DNA of 64,000 bases from Arthrobacter gallicola (GCF_014836775.1 NZ_JACSQD010000003.1:1-64000); one strand, 5' to 3'. Counted from the stretch's first letter, positions 24,985 through 33,962 are shown. The notes: generated by a model from the letters alone, not told the origin. Made by a program: numbers and translations.

Positions 24985-26088
24985 TTAGCGGTCTGTGCGG
25001 TAGTGCGAGAGTTTTTCTTCGTCAACAGCCGTACCTGCACCGGAGCCCTCAGGAACACGGATGCGTCCTCCCGTGATGACCAAAGGCTCTGCCAGCAGAT
25101 CATCGGCCATGTCCAGGTAGTTGGAAAGCTCCGCTGCGCGCTTGGCTGTGTGGGCGAATGCAGCACCAAAGGTCACCGAGGCAGCGGTGCCGACCTGGGT
25201 GTCGATCTGGTTGCCGATATAAACATCGATCCCCATTCCCTCCGCCATCCCAACGATTTTGGCCGCCTCAGTGAAGCCGGAGCGGGCTGTTTTCACGGCA
25301 AGAAGATTCGCCCCGCCGGTCAGGATCTCGCGGGCAGCTTCACCGAGGTTGGCGGCGGACTCGTCGGCTGCGATGGGGATGGGAGAGTTCGCTGCCAGGC
25401 GGCGGCGGCCGAGGACCTCACGGGCATCGTCCGGCTCCTCCAGGAACTGCAACCCTAAATCCGCCGTCCGGCGAAGTACCTCGGCAGCCTCCACAGCGGA
25501 CCAGCCCCGGTTGGCGTCCATGTAGAGCTCAGCTTCTTCCCCAAGGCCCTCACGCAAAACCCGGGCGGCCTCGACGTCGAGGTGAAGCGGGCGGCGGCCG
25601 GTCTTGAGTTTGAACGTGTTGATGCCGTGCTTCTCACGGAATTCCAAGGCCAGCGCCAGCAGCTCCGGCGCTGGCTTGAATCCGAGCATATGGGAGACGC
25701 GCAGAGAATCTGTGTACCCGCCCAGCAGCTTGGTCACCGGCTGTCCAAGCACTTTACCTATAACGTCCCAGAGAGCAATATCCACAGCTCCCTTGGCCGT
25801 CTGGTTGTGAACTGTCCGGTACAGAATTGCCTGGACCTTTTCGCGGTCAAAAATGTCAACGCCAATGAGCTGCGGGGCAAAAATGTCCTCCACCACCGCG
25901 ATGATCGATTTCTGGGTCTCCCCGTACGTGTAGGGACGCGGTGGAGTATCTGCCGTGCCCACCAGCCCTTCGTCCGTACGGAGCCTGATGAGCACATGGT
26001 CGGCTTCGTGCACGGAGCCGGATGCGAAGTGCAGCGGGTGACGGTAGGGAATCGTATAGGGAATCGCTTCTATGGCTGCGATCTTCAT
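24985..26088 (-). CDS. catB: Muconate cycloisomerase
   Basis: The product is 367 aa in the enolase superfamily (MLE subgroup). The KxK catalytic motif is in NTFKLKTGR, the metal ligands lie in MDANRGW, LEEPDD and ADES, and a second Lys is in AVKTARSG. It converts cis,cis-muconate to muconolactone. The start overlaps the stop of the upstream LysR gene by 4 nt, so regulator and enzyme are translationally coupled. Confidence 0.94.
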   Translation of the reverse strand: MKIAAIEAIPYTIPYRHPLHFASGSVHEADHVLIRLRTDEGLVGTADTPPRPYTYGETQKSIIAVVEDIFAPQLIGVDIFDREKVQAILYRTVHNQTAKGAVDIALWDVIGKVLGQPVTKLLGGYTDSLRVSHMLGFKPAPELLALALEFREKHGINTFKLKTGRRPLHLDVEAARVLREGLGEEAELYMDANRGWSAVEAAEVLRRTADLGLQFLEEPDDAREVLGRRRLAANSPIPIAADESAANLGEAAREILTGGANLLAVKTARSGFTEAAKIVGMAEGMGIDVYIGNQIDTQVGTAASVTFGAAFAHTAKRAAELSNYLDMADDLLAEPLVITGGRIRVPEGSGAGTAVDEEKLSHYRTDR

Positions 26089-27020
26089 GGGTGGGAAGGC
26101 CTTTCATCGTTGGAAAACGGCGCGGAGGCGGCCGGCTCCGGGGGATCGGCAGTTGCGGAAATCACAACGTCGAGAAAGTTCTGCAGCAGCGCTGACTGAT
26201 GGCCGCGCAGCCAGGCGACAGCGAGTTCGACATCGGGGACGTTTTCAATCTCCCGGTAGGCCACGCCCTCAAGCTGGAAGGCTTGGACGCTGGATGGCAT
26301 AACGGCCACCCCGCCCCCTGCTGCTACAAAGGCCAACATCGTTGATGTCTCACCAACCACCTGGGCGATGCGTGGTTGGAAGCCCGCCTCGCGGCAGAGG
26401 TCCGAGGTGGTGCGGTGGAGCACAGATTCCGGTCCGTAGGCGATAAAATCCTGGTCCTGCAGCTCGTTCATGGCCACCGGTCCAACCCCGGCCAGGGCAC
26501 TGAGCGAAGGGATCGCGGCGACGAGCGGTTCCCTGGTCACAGTCCGGTAGTCGATGTCCGGTGAGACCACGGGGGGACGCAGCAAGGCGGCGTCCAGCGT
26601 GCCGTCCCTCAGACCCGCTTCCATGAACGGTGTGAGCATCTCGCCGTGCAGCGAAAGGGAGAGGCCGGGTAGGACCTGCTTGGCCTGTCGGACGATTCGG
26701 GGCATAACACCGTAAGTTGCCGAGCCGGAGAAACCTACCCGCAAAACGCCGGTGGCGCCCCGCCCGACCTGATAGACATCGGCCTGAAGCGTGGCTACGT
26801 CGTTTATGATCTGCCGTCCGCGGTCCAGCAGCAGCTGGCCCGCGGCTGTCAGATCCACTCTGCGGGTGGTCCGGTTCAGTAACCGGACTCCAAGCTGTTC
26901 CTCCAACTGGCGGATTTGCTGGGAGAGAGGTGGCTGTGCCATATGCAGGCGCTTGGCTGCGCGGCCGAAGTGTCTCTCCTCGGCAACCGCGATGAAATAG
27001 TTCAACTGGCGGATGTCCAT
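26085..27020 (-). CDS. catR: LysR family regulator (CatR-like)
   Basis: The product is 311 aa with an N-terminal winged helix-turn-helix (MDIRQLNYFIAVAEERHFGRAAKRLH, split across residues 1-26) and a LysR substrate-binding domain. ATG 27020 follows GAAGGATAGTGCCGCG; the frame opens at 27083 but lacks similarity there. It precedes catB in the same direction with a 4-nt overlap, unlike the divergent layout usual for catR. Muconate is the likely inducer by analogy with CatR, but the symbol is an inference from context. Confidence 0.82.
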   Translation of the reverse strand: MDIRQLNYFIAVAEERHFGRAAKRLHMAQPPLSQQIRQLEEQLGVRLLNRTTRRVDLTAAGQLLLDRGRQIINDVATLQADVYQVGRGATGVLRVGFSGSATYGVMPRIVRQAKQVLPGLSLSLHGEMLTPFMEAGLRDGTLDAALLRPPVVSPDIDYRTVTREPLVAAIPSLSALAGVGPVAMNELQDQDFIAYGPESVLHRTTSDLCREAGFQPRIAQVVGETSTMLAFVAAGGGVAVMPSSVQAFQLEGVAYREIENVPDVELAVAWLRGHQSALLQNFLDVVISATADPPEPAASAPFSNDERPSHP

Positions 27021-27089
27021 CGCGGCACTATCCTTCCCTAGGTGGCCTTCTGGCCCGGCAATTGATTCGAATCCTAACCACAATAAGCC

Positions 27090-27117
27090 CTAATAGAACA
27101 TTTCACATATCTAATAG
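27090..27117. promoter_or_regulatory. Direct repeat CTAATAG x2, candidate operator of catRBC
   Basis: CTAATAG occurs at 27090-27096 and 27111-27117, 21 bp apart (two helical turns), in an AT-rich stretch about 70-95 bp upstream of catR. Confidence 0.4.
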
Positions 27118-27159
27118 GTCTGAGTGGTCAACCTCTGTGACTTGAGATCATGGGCCCAG

Positions 27160-27186
27160 TTATTCATATATTTAGAATATGAATAA
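27160..27186. promoter_or_regulatory. Perfect inverted repeat (10-bp arms), candidate operator
   Basis: TTATTCATAT and ATATGAATAA flank a 7-nt centre, in strongly AT-rich DNA 50 bp before the isomerase-like gene. It also contains a T-N11-A LysR-type core. It lies between catR and the next gene and may serve either. Confidence 0.55.
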
Positions 27187-27235
27187 GCGCGTTTAGATGC
27201 TGGCCCGCATCTGAACGCCTCGATAGGCTGGGGAG

Positions 27236-27934
27236 ATGATAAACCGCGCACGCCTCCATTCAGATCTGTCCCGATTGAGAAGGGAAACGGACATGTTGCT
27301 GGCCACGGCGACTTCCCTGTCCGAGGACGAAATGGCCTGCCCTTCTCTCTGCGAGGGGTGGACCCGTGCAGATGTCCTGGCCCACATCGCCGGTGGCAGC
27401 CGCACCCTGACACAGCTCGTAGACGAGGCTGTTTACGGCAGGGGGAACACCGTGAGCACCCCAGGACAGGCCCAGTCCCCAGCAGCCTCTAACCTCGCTG
27501 GCCTGCCCCGGGTGGATCTTCTGGAAGAACTCCGCGGGTCCGCCGAGGCTTTCGCTCAACAGGCCGAGCGGCTGGGCGGGGAACTCGCTGCGCCGGAAGT
27601 GCGGGTGGACGGTAAATCGATTCCGTCCACGTCCATCGTGGCGCTTCGGATTTCCGAGGTGGTTGTGCATCACCACGACCTCGACACCGCCTGGACCATC
27701 GAGGAGGCCGACCCGGATTCACTATTGAACGCGCTTGAGGCCGTAGTGCGGGTGCTGCGCGCCAAGGGTGCTCCGGGGATGACATTGGTCACCGAGGAGC
27801 GCGACGAGTGGACAATCGGCAATGGCGGCCAGCGCATTCTGTCCGACCGAGAGGGCCTGCTGCAGTGGCTGGCCCGCGGGGACTCACAGCATATAGAGGT
27901 GGAAGGTCCGGTACCGGCTCTGCCATCCTGGTGA
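27236..27934 (+). CDS. Mycothiol-dependent maleylpyruvate isomerase family protein
   Basis: The product is 232 aa. The MDMPI_N/DinB-like four-helix domain is recognisable from CEGWTRADVLAHIAGGS (metal His) and EVVVHHHDLD (second His pair), with a C-terminal domain after about residue 150. True members isomerise maleylpyruvate in gentisate degradation, but no gentisate gene is nearby, so the substrate is uncertain. ATG 27236 keeps the first helix. GGGGAG directly abuts it, so it cannot act as a Shine-Dalgarno sequence, while TAGGCT 6 nt upstream suggests a leaderless mRNA. An internal ATG at 27293 has a better ribosome binding site. Confidence 0.75.
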   Translation: MINRARLHSDLSRLRRETDMLLATATSLSEDEMACPSLCEGWTRADVLAHIAGGSRTLTQLVDEAVYGRGNTVSTPGQAQSPAASNLAGLPRVDLLEELRGSAEAFAQQAERLGGELAAPEVRVDGKSIPSTSIVALRISEVVVHHHDLDTAWTIEEADPDSLLNALEAVVRVLRAKGAPGMTLVTEERDEWTIGNGGQRILSDREGLLQWLARGDSQHIEVEGPVPALPSW

Positions 27935-28082
27935 TCGGCGGAAACTGAGCGGAATTCTCCAGGCACTGTGCAGGTTGTCCAAGACCCTTGGACAGGAAGT
28001 CCACACGCTTTCCCGGTCCGCTGCCTAGGGTGGAGGCAGCCTGGGAGCCAGCCTCCCAGCCATAGTGAAGGGGAGCCACCCA

Positions 28083-29384
28083 GTGCCCAGCGACGAACCC
28101 GGACCGCATGACTCTGTATCGGACGAGCCCGGGTTGAATCACCCCGCCTTGAACGACCCCGCCTTGCGGACCGGGCAGCGCCCCCTCGCAGGAATACTGG
28201 TAGCCGATTTCTCCCGCATCCTCGCCGGGCCGCTGTGCACCATGACCCTGGCAGACCTGGGGGCACGGGTGATCAAGGTGGAGCGTCCCGGCACCGGCGA
28301 TGACACACGCAGCTGGGGCCCGCCCTGGTCCGGGGCGGGAGCAGGAGCCACGTATTTCGAATCCGTGAACCGGAATAAGGAATCAGTGTGCCTGGACCTG
28401 GGGGACGACGGCGATCTGCGCCTGGCGAAGGAACTCGCCCTCCGTGCGGATGTCCTGGTGGAGAACTTCAAGCCCGGCGGCCTCGCCCGGATGGGGCTGG
28501 GCTATCACGAACTCAGCGCCGCCAACCCCGGTTTGATCTACGTCTCCATCTCCGGTTTCGGTGCCGAAGGCGGACGGACCCTGCCCGGCTACGACTTTGT
28601 GGTCCAGGCCCTCGGCGGGCTGATGAGCATCACCGGGGAGGCCGACGGTCCTCCGATGAAGGCCGGGGTGGCCCTGGTGGACGTACTGACAGCCAAGGAC
28701 GCTGCCATTGCCGTCCTGGCCGCGCTGCAGGCCCGCCGCGACTCCGGCCGTGGCAGCCACATCCAGGTGAACCTGCTCTCCAGCCTGCAGGGAGCGTTGG
28801 TGAACCAGGCCCAGGCCTACCTCGGTGCCGGGATAGTGCCCGCCAGGATGGGTAACGCACATCCCTCGATCGTGCCGTACGAGCTGCTGGGCTGCGCCGA
28901 CGGGCCGCTGGCCGTCGCCTGTGGAAACGACACCCAGTTTGTCCGGCTCGCCGCGGAGCTGGGTGCTCCGGAACTGGCCGCAGACCCGCGCTTTGCCACG
29001 AACAGTGCCCGCGTGGAGCGCAGGGAGGTTTTGATTCCCCGGCTCGAGGAACTATTGGGAACCGCGCCTGCCGCGGTGTGGCAGCAGCGCCTGGCCGGCG
29101 CCGGAGTCCCTGCCGGCCGGGTCTCCAGAATCGATGAAGGCATCGACTACGCCGAGTCCCTGGGTCTGGAACCCACCATTGAAGTCCGGGATTCTTCCGG
29201 ACAGTCCGCCGGACGGCAGATCCGGCATCCTGCTCTCTGGGATCCGCCCCTGGCACCCCGCGCCGAGGCGCCGCCGCGGCTCGGCGAGCACACCGGGGAT
29301 GTGGTGGCCTGGCTGCAGGACGGCATGGAAGGGGCCGCGGAAGACAAGGCGGCGGAGGAGGCAGTACCGGGCTGGCACCGATAA
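28083..29384 (+). CDS. CaiB/BaiF class III CoA-transferase
   Basis: The product is 433 aa starting at GTG 28083, with AAGGGGAG 7 nt upstream. Family III features are VADFSRILAGPLCTMTLADLGARVIKVERPG at the N-terminus (two runs), NRNKESVCLDL, and the catalytic Asp region GYDFVVQALGGLMSITG. It moves CoA between carboxylic acids. Its neighbours are a PucR regulator and glutaryl-CoA dehydrogenase, so succinyl-CoA:glutarate CoA transfer is the best guess. The first 30 residues are an unusual Asp/Pro-rich extension. Confidence 0.85.
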   Translation: MPSDEPGPHDSVSDEPGLNHPALNDPALRTGQRPLAGILVADFSRILAGPLCTMTLADLGARVIKVERPGTGDDTRSWGPPWSGAGAGATYFESVNRNKESVCLDLGDDGDLRLAKELALRADVLVENFKPGGLARMGLGYHELSAANPGLIYVSISGFGAEGGRTLPGYDFVVQALGGLMSITGEADGPPMKAGVALVDVLTAKDAAIAVLAALQARRDSGRGSHIQVNLLSSLQGALVNQAQAYLGAGIVPARMGNAHPSIVPYELLGCADGPLAVACGNDTQFVRLAAELGAPELAADPRFATNSARVERREVLIPRLEELLGTAPAAVWQQRLAGAGVPAGRVSRIDEGIDYAESLGLEPTIEVRDSSGQSAGRQIRHPALWDPPLAPRAEAPPRLGEHTGDVVAWLQDGMEGAAEDKAAEEAVPGWHR

Positions 29385-29403
29385 GGAGAAGGCCCTCTAC
29401 CGG

Positions 29404-30921
29404 CTACCGTCCGTACTGACGCAGCTCCAGCCACAGGGGTGCGGAGACATCGGGATCGTCCAGGTCCACACCCAGCAGCGACACGGCGATGCTGATGCGG
29501 TGCCGGAGCGAATTGCGGTGCACGCCCAAAGCACGCGAGGTGTTCTCCCAATGTCCCCGGTGCCGGAGGTACTCGGCCACCGTGCCCACCAAATCAGCCC
29601 GGGGGTACTGCGCCAGCTTCTGCACCCAAACCTGGGCGCCGGCATGGTGCGGATTTCCGGTGCCGGCCAGCATGCCCGGGGGTGCCTGGGTCACCGAGCG
29701 GCGCAGCCCAGGCACCAGCCCGGCCACTTCACCCAGGGAAACCGGTTCACTGACGGCGCCGGCCAGCCCGGGAACCACTTCCGCCGGCAGGACCGCGGAT
29801 TCTGCGCTGTGGATGCCGGCAGCTGACGTGTCCTGGGGGAGCAGCACATAAAGCAGGCCGTCGCGCTCATGCCGCAGGAGGCTGGAGAGCAGATCGCGGG
29901 GGAGCGGGGGTACCCCGGCCTCGGGAACCAGCGCCAAGGCACCCCGAAGCAGATCCGCGGCATCGGCGTCGTCCGCCGGAAGCGCCAGGACCCGGACCCG
30001 CCCGGGCAGCTGCGCCAGCCCCACGTCCTCAGCGAGGAGACGGGCAGCTTCCGGGTGCCCGTGCAGCAGCAGCTTGGCTACCGCCGAGCCGAGGGCGGAG
30101 GTGGTGCCGGAGGCGGCTTCCCGCTGCCTGCCTTTCAACGCCAGGAGGGTGCAGGCAGTCAGGATCACCTGGCGGTCTGCCGCGGTGAGCTTCCGCCCGG
30201 GCCCGACGGCAAGGAAGCCATGAATCCGTTCGTTCCGTCCGTTCTTTCCGCCCGACGGAATCGGATATTCGACAACGGCCTGCCCGTGGATTTCAAACGT
30301 GGCCGCAGAATGCGTGCCGGTCCGGTTCAGCCGGATGGTTTCCGTCCGGAGCTGGGGCAGGAGCGCCCCGGTGCTTTCCGGCCAGTACCTGGCCGGTCCC
30401 GCGTCCGCCGGCAGGAAGGCGGCCCAGCCACCCAGCGCCTGGGCCAGGCCGCGGACGACGGCGGAGGTTCCGTCCGGACGCATGGTTGCCTGCGCGAGGG
30501 TGGTTTGTGTGCCGAGGCTGCCCAGCAGGTCGGCCTGCCCGCTGCGGGCTGTGAGGCCCCAGAAAGCGCGGGATACCTGCTGGAACGGCACGCCGTCGGG
30601 CACTGCCAGCAGATTGATTCCAGCTTCATCACAGGCCTGGATAAGCTGCGCGGGAACCTGCTCCAGCCAGGGGCCGAGTCCGATGCCCAGGGCATGGATC
30701 CCCTTGGCGTGGAGCCGGGCCACATAGCCGGCTGCCGCCGAGGATGAACCGCCAAGCGGTATACCCGTAGTTAGCAGGAGCTCGCCACCCTCCAGATAGG
30801 GTGTGGGATCTTCCAGCTCGGACACGTGGACGCCGGTGAGCTGGCGGGGCGGGAGTGCCCGCCGGCTGACCGGCACCAGGCTGGGCCCTAAGGCCGTGCT
30901 GAGCTCCGTGAGTGAAACCAT
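29404..30921 (-). CDS. PucR family transcriptional regulator
   Basis: The product is 505 aa. It has an N-terminal PucR-type domain (VSELEDPTPYLEGGELLLTTG split across about 30-55), a GGDEF-like middle region, and a C-terminal PucR helix-turn-helix (YLRHRGHWENTSRALGVHRN). It converges with the CoA-transferase gene and diverges from the glutaryl-CoA dehydrogenase gene with an 81-nt gap, so it probably controls both. ATG 30921 is chosen; a start at 30933 is also possible. Confidence 0.85.
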   Translation of the reverse strand: MVSLTELSTALGPSLVPVSRRALPPRQLTGVHVSELEDPTPYLEGGELLLTTGIPLGGSSSAAAGYVARLHAKGIHALGIGLGPWLEQVPAQLIQACDEAGINLLAVPDGVPFQQVSRAFWGLTARSGQADLLGSLGTQTTLAQATMRPDGTSAVVRGLAQALGGWAAFLPADAGPARYWPESTGALLPQLRTETIRLNRTGTHSAATFEIHGQAVVEYPIPSGGKNGRNERIHGFLAVGPGRKLTAADRQVILTACTLLALKGRQREAASGTTSALGSAVAKLLLHGHPEAARLLAEDVGLAQLPGRVRVLALPADDADAADLLRGALALVPEAGVPPLPRDLLSSLLRHERDGLLYVLLPQDTSAAGIHSAESAVLPAEVVPGLAGAVSEPVSLGEVAGLVPGLRRSVTQAPPGMLAGTGNPHHAGAQVWVQKLAQYPRADLVGTVAEYLRHRGHWENTSRALGVHRNSLRHRISIAVSLLGVDLDDPDVSAPLWLELRQYGR

Positions 30922-30990
30922 AGGACAAATCATCCGTCATTGGCGTCCATCTTGGCTGGAATGTTCAATGACGCATGTCGCACGCGGACG

Positions 30991-30996
30991 TAGCGT
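30991..30996 (+). promoter_or_regulatory. Putative -10 box of gcdH (leaderless)
   Basis: TAGCGT lies 6 nt before the ATG at 31003. Confidence 0.35.
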
Positions 30997-31002
30997 ATCC
31001 GC

Positions 31003-32193
31003 ATGACCGACACTGCATCCCTCACCGGGGAAACCCTTGAACCCGCTGATCTCATCGACTTCGATTCCCTGCTCCGCGGTGAGGAACTGGTCCTCCGGTC
31101 CGCTGTCCGGGACTTCGTGGATGAGCAGATCCGTCCCCACATCGCCGGCTGGTACGAGGCCGCACACTTTCCGCTGGAAATCGTCCCCGAGCTGGGCAAG
31201 CTTGGGCTGCTGGGCATGCACCTGCACGGTTATGGCTGCGCCGGCCGCACCGCCGTGGAATACGGGGTTGCCGGTGCGGAACTGGAAGCCGGTGATTCCG
31301 GGCTGCGGACGTTCGTCTCCGTCCAGGGATCCTTGGCTATGAGTGCCATCGCCAAGTGGGGTTCCGAGGAACAGAAGACCCGCTGGCTGCCCGGAATGGC
31401 CGCAGGCGAAATCATCGGCTGTTTCGGACTCACGGAACCCACCGCCGGTTCCGACCCGTCCGCTATGAAGACCTTCGCCCGCCGGGACGGCGGCGATTGG
31501 GTGCTGAACGGAACAAAGCGCTGGATCGGACTGGCCAATGTCGCAGACGTGGCCGTGATCTGGGCGCAGACCGAGGAAGGGATCCGCGGATTCCTGGTCC
31601 CCACAGGTTCCAGAGGTTTCACCGCCACACCGATCGCGCCGAAACTCTCCATGCGGGCCAGCATCCAGTGCGAGATTGAGCTGACCGACGTCCGCGTCCC
31701 GGCCGAGGCCCGGCTGCCGGACGCGCAGGGACTGCGCGGTCCCTTCTCCTGCCTCAACGAAGCCCGCTACGGCATCATCTGGGGGGCCATGGGAGCTGCC
31801 CGGGATTCCTTCGAGGCAGCCCTGGCATATTCCAAGGCCCGGCTGCAGTTCGACAAGCCCCTGGCGGGCTATCAGCTCACTCAGCAGAAGCTGGTGGACA
31901 TGGCTCTGGAGATCAATAAAGGGTTCCTGCTGGCCCTGCACCTCGGCCGGCTGAAGGACGCCGGAACACTGCAGAACCACCAGATTTCCGTTGGCAAGCT
32001 CAACAATGTTCGGGAAGCGATCGCCATCGCCCGGGAAGCCCGGACGATCCTCGGCGGCAACGGCATCACGCTGGAGTACTCGCCGCTGCGCCACGCGAAC
32101 AACCTGGAATCCGTCCGCACTTATGAAGGAACCGACGAGGTGCACACCCTGATCCTGGGTCAGCGGCTCACCGGCCTTCCCGCGTTCCGCTGA
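31003..32193 (+). CDS. gcdH: Glutaryl-CoA dehydrogenase-like acyl-CoA dehydrogenase
   Basis: The product is 396 aa. FAD/substrate segments FGLTEPTAGSDPSAM and WIGLANVADVAVIW are present, and the catalytic Glu is in the C-terminal RTYEGTDEVH. The stretch TILGGNGITLEYSPLRHANN followed by LESVRTYEGT is closer to glutaryl-CoA dehydrogenases than to straight-chain enzymes. It would oxidise and decarboxylate glutaryl-CoA to crotonyl-CoA in lysine, tryptophan or glutarate degradation. It diverges from pucR. Confidence 0.88.
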   Translation: MTDTASLTGETLEPADLIDFDSLLRGEELVLRSAVRDFVDEQIRPHIAGWYEAAHFPLEIVPELGKLGLLGMHLHGYGCAGRTAVEYGVAGAELEAGDSGLRTFVSVQGSLAMSAIAKWGSEEQKTRWLPGMAAGEIIGCFGLTEPTAGSDPSAMKTFARRDGGDWVLNGTKRWIGLANVADVAVIWAQTEEGIRGFLVPTGSRGFTATPIAPKLSMRASIQCEIELTDVRVPAEARLPDAQGLRGPFSCLNEARYGIIWGAMGAARDSFEAALAYSKARLQFDKPLAGYQLTQQKLVDMALEINKGFLLALHLGRLKDAGTLQNHQISVGKLNNVREAIAIAREARTILGGNGITLEYSPLRHANNLESVRTYEGTDEVHTLILGQRLTGLPAFR

Positions 32194-32291
32194 CAGGCGC
32201 GGCAGCCGGCGGCAGCGGGTGGGGTACCGTAAAAACACCTCCCGCCCCTGTTCCTGTCCAGGAGTCCGTGCACGTATGACCGTCCGCTTCC

Positions 32292-33203
32292 ATGAGTGAA
32301 TCCAGTTACCTCTGTTCCGGCCCAGCCTGGGACGCCGGCGGCGCGGTGCTTCGGCTCCAGGCCCCCGACGGTACGCAGCATCCGCTGCGGCTGGACGCCG
32401 GGACCGAACTGCGCTTCCGGATCCAGCCCGGGGCACCGCGGTACTGCCTGGGCTATGACCAGGTGCAGGAGACCGGCCGGGTCTCCCATCCCTGCCCGGC
32501 GCAGGCCCCGGCTGAACGCGGTTACCAGTGCGGGCGCTGCTTCGCCCGGGATGAGAGCCGCCTGGTGCACAACAGCCACCGCGGCGGGCCGCTTCCTGCC
32601 GGGCTGCGGAACTATCTTGCCCGCCCGCAGTGGCTGTACATCGCCACCTTTGCCGACGGCACCACCAAGGTGGGGACCGCCGCGGACCAGCGCCGGATCC
32701 TGCGCCTGACGGAACAGGGCGCCCTTGCAGCCCAGTATGTTGCCAGGGCCGTGGACGGGCTGCGGGTCCGTGTCCTGGAAGATGCCCTGTCTTCCGGGCT
32801 GGGCCTCACCCAGGCCGTCCGGGCCGGGGCTAAATGTGCGTCCCTGGCAGCGCCGCTTCCTGCAGCGGCCATCACTGACATCAATACCGGCCACGCGGAG
32901 GCCGCCCGCGCGCTGCTCTTCACGCTGGATCCCGCAGGCTTCGAGGTCGTCAAGGATTCCTGGTCCCGTCCAGCGGCCTTCGATGCCGTGCTGGAACAGC
33001 ACGGTGCGGGGATCTACCCGCTGCCGCTGACCACCGGCGAACACGGTCTGCTGATCCGCGGCATGCTGGGGAGCACTGCACTGGTGGCGGCCGGCGATGC
33101 GGAGCTTTGTTTCCTGGCCGACCTCACCCAGCTCAAAGGCCGGCGGCTGGAACTGGGCCGGTTCAGCAGCACACTGCCGGCCCTGCAGGAGCCGCTCTTC
33201 TAA
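32292..33203 (+). CDS. DUF2797 domain-containing protein
   Basis: The product is 303 aa. It contains Cys residues that could bind zinc (CPAQ...YQCGRCF at about 70-85) and then PQWLYIATFADGTTKVGTA, typical of DUF2797. The function is unknown. The start is not certain: the only good Shine-Dalgarno (CCAGGAG) lies too far upstream, and a 7-codon ORF ends across the ATG. Confidence 0.78.
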   Translation: MSESSYLCSGPAWDAGGAVLRLQAPDGTQHPLRLDAGTELRFRIQPGAPRYCLGYDQVQETGRVSHPCPAQAPAERGYQCGRCFARDESRLVHNSHRGGPLPAGLRNYLARPQWLYIATFADGTTKVGTAADQRRILRLTEQGALAAQYVARAVDGLRVRVLEDALSSGLGLTQAVRAGAKCASLAAPLPAAAITDINTGHAEAARALLFTLDPAGFEVVKDSWSRPAAFDAVLEQHGAGIYPLPLTTGEHGLLIRGMLGSTALVAAGDAELCFLADLTQLKGRRLELGRFSSTLPALQEPLF

Positions 33204-33271
33204 ACCGGGTCCTGGCGGCATCCCCCTGCGGTGCCCGCCACGGCGTTTCGGCAGGGCCAGGGCCCCGACTG

Positions 33272-33277
33272 TATTCT
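33272..33277 (+). promoter_or_regulatory. Putative -10 box (leaderless) before the small membrane gene
   Basis: TATTCT lies 6 nt before ATG 33284. It would drive the run of four overlapping or near-overlapping genes through murB. Confidence 0.4.
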
Positions 33278-33283
33278 GAAACC

Positions 33284-33514
33284 ATGCTTAACACCCCCTG
33301 GGAAACCGGATCCCCTCTGTACCGCCGGCTGGTCGTCACCGCACTCTCCGTGACGGGCGCCGGAATCCTGATGGTCCTCCTCGGGGCTGTGACCAACCAG
33401 CAGATCATTATGTACCTCGCCCTGCCGGTGATTGTGGTGGGCATGAGCGCACACCTCAGCGGTATGGTGGTGCGAGCCCGCGACGCCAAACGCCGGATGA
33501 AGGGATCCAAATGA
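33284..33514 (+). CDS. Small two-helix membrane protein
   Basis: The product is 76 aa with two hydrophobic helices (about 15-37 and 43-63) and a basic tail (RARDAKRRMKGSK). It is the first gene of a tightly packed set: its stop overlaps the hadA-like start (ATGA). No known family is recognised. Confidence 0.7.
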   Translation: MLNTPWETGSPLYRRLVVTALSVTGAGILMVLLGAVTNQQIIMYLALPVIVVGMSAHLSGMVVRARDAKRRMKGSK

Positions 33515-33960
33515 GCATCAACCCCGACCTGCAGGGCCGCAGCTACCCGGCGGGGGAGCCTTACCAGGTGGGGCGGGAGAAAATCCGTGAGTTTGCCCGC
33601 GCCGTGAAAGCGGTTCATCCCGCGCACTTTGAGACCGATGCTGCCCAGAAGCTCGGCTACGCGGACCTGATCGCCCCGCCGACCTTCGCGATCATCGTGG
33701 CCCAGCAGGCGGATGCCCAGCTGATCAATGACCCCGGGGCAGGCATCGATTTTTCGCGCGTGGTCCACGCCGACCAGCGCTTCACACATCTCCGGCCCAT
33801 TGTGGCCGGCGATGAACTCGTGGCCGAACTGCATGTTGATTCCGTGCGTGCCATGGGTGATGGCGCCCTGATCAGCACCCGCGCTGAAATCTCCACAGTG
33901 GAGGGCGAAAAGGTCGCAACCACCGTCTCATCCATCCTCGTCCGGGGAGAAGGCCAGTAA
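33511..33960 (+). CDS. FAS1-like / MaoC-like dehydratase, HadA-type subunit
   Basis: The product is 149 aa with a hot-dog fold of the FAS1_DH/HadA type (PPTFAIIVAQQADAQLI, THLRPIVAGDELVAELHV). The catalytic hydratase motif is in the partner encoded next. Such pairs dehydrate 3-hydroxyacyl thioesters. It overlaps the preceding membrane gene by 4 nt and is 2 nt from the next gene. Confidence 0.83.
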   Translation: MSINPDLQGRSYPAGEPYQVGREKIREFARAVKAVHPAHFETDAAQKLGYADLIAPPTFAIIVAQQADAQLINDPGAGIDFSRVVHADQRFTHLRPIVAGDELVAELHVDSVRAMGDGALISTRAEISTVEGEKVATTVSSILVRGEGQ

Positions 33961-33962
33961 CC

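Noticed and set aside
14655..28000. Ben/cat island as a recent mobile element
   Set aside because: Base composition is only slightly lower in parts, and there are no flanking repeats, integrase or tRNA junctions.
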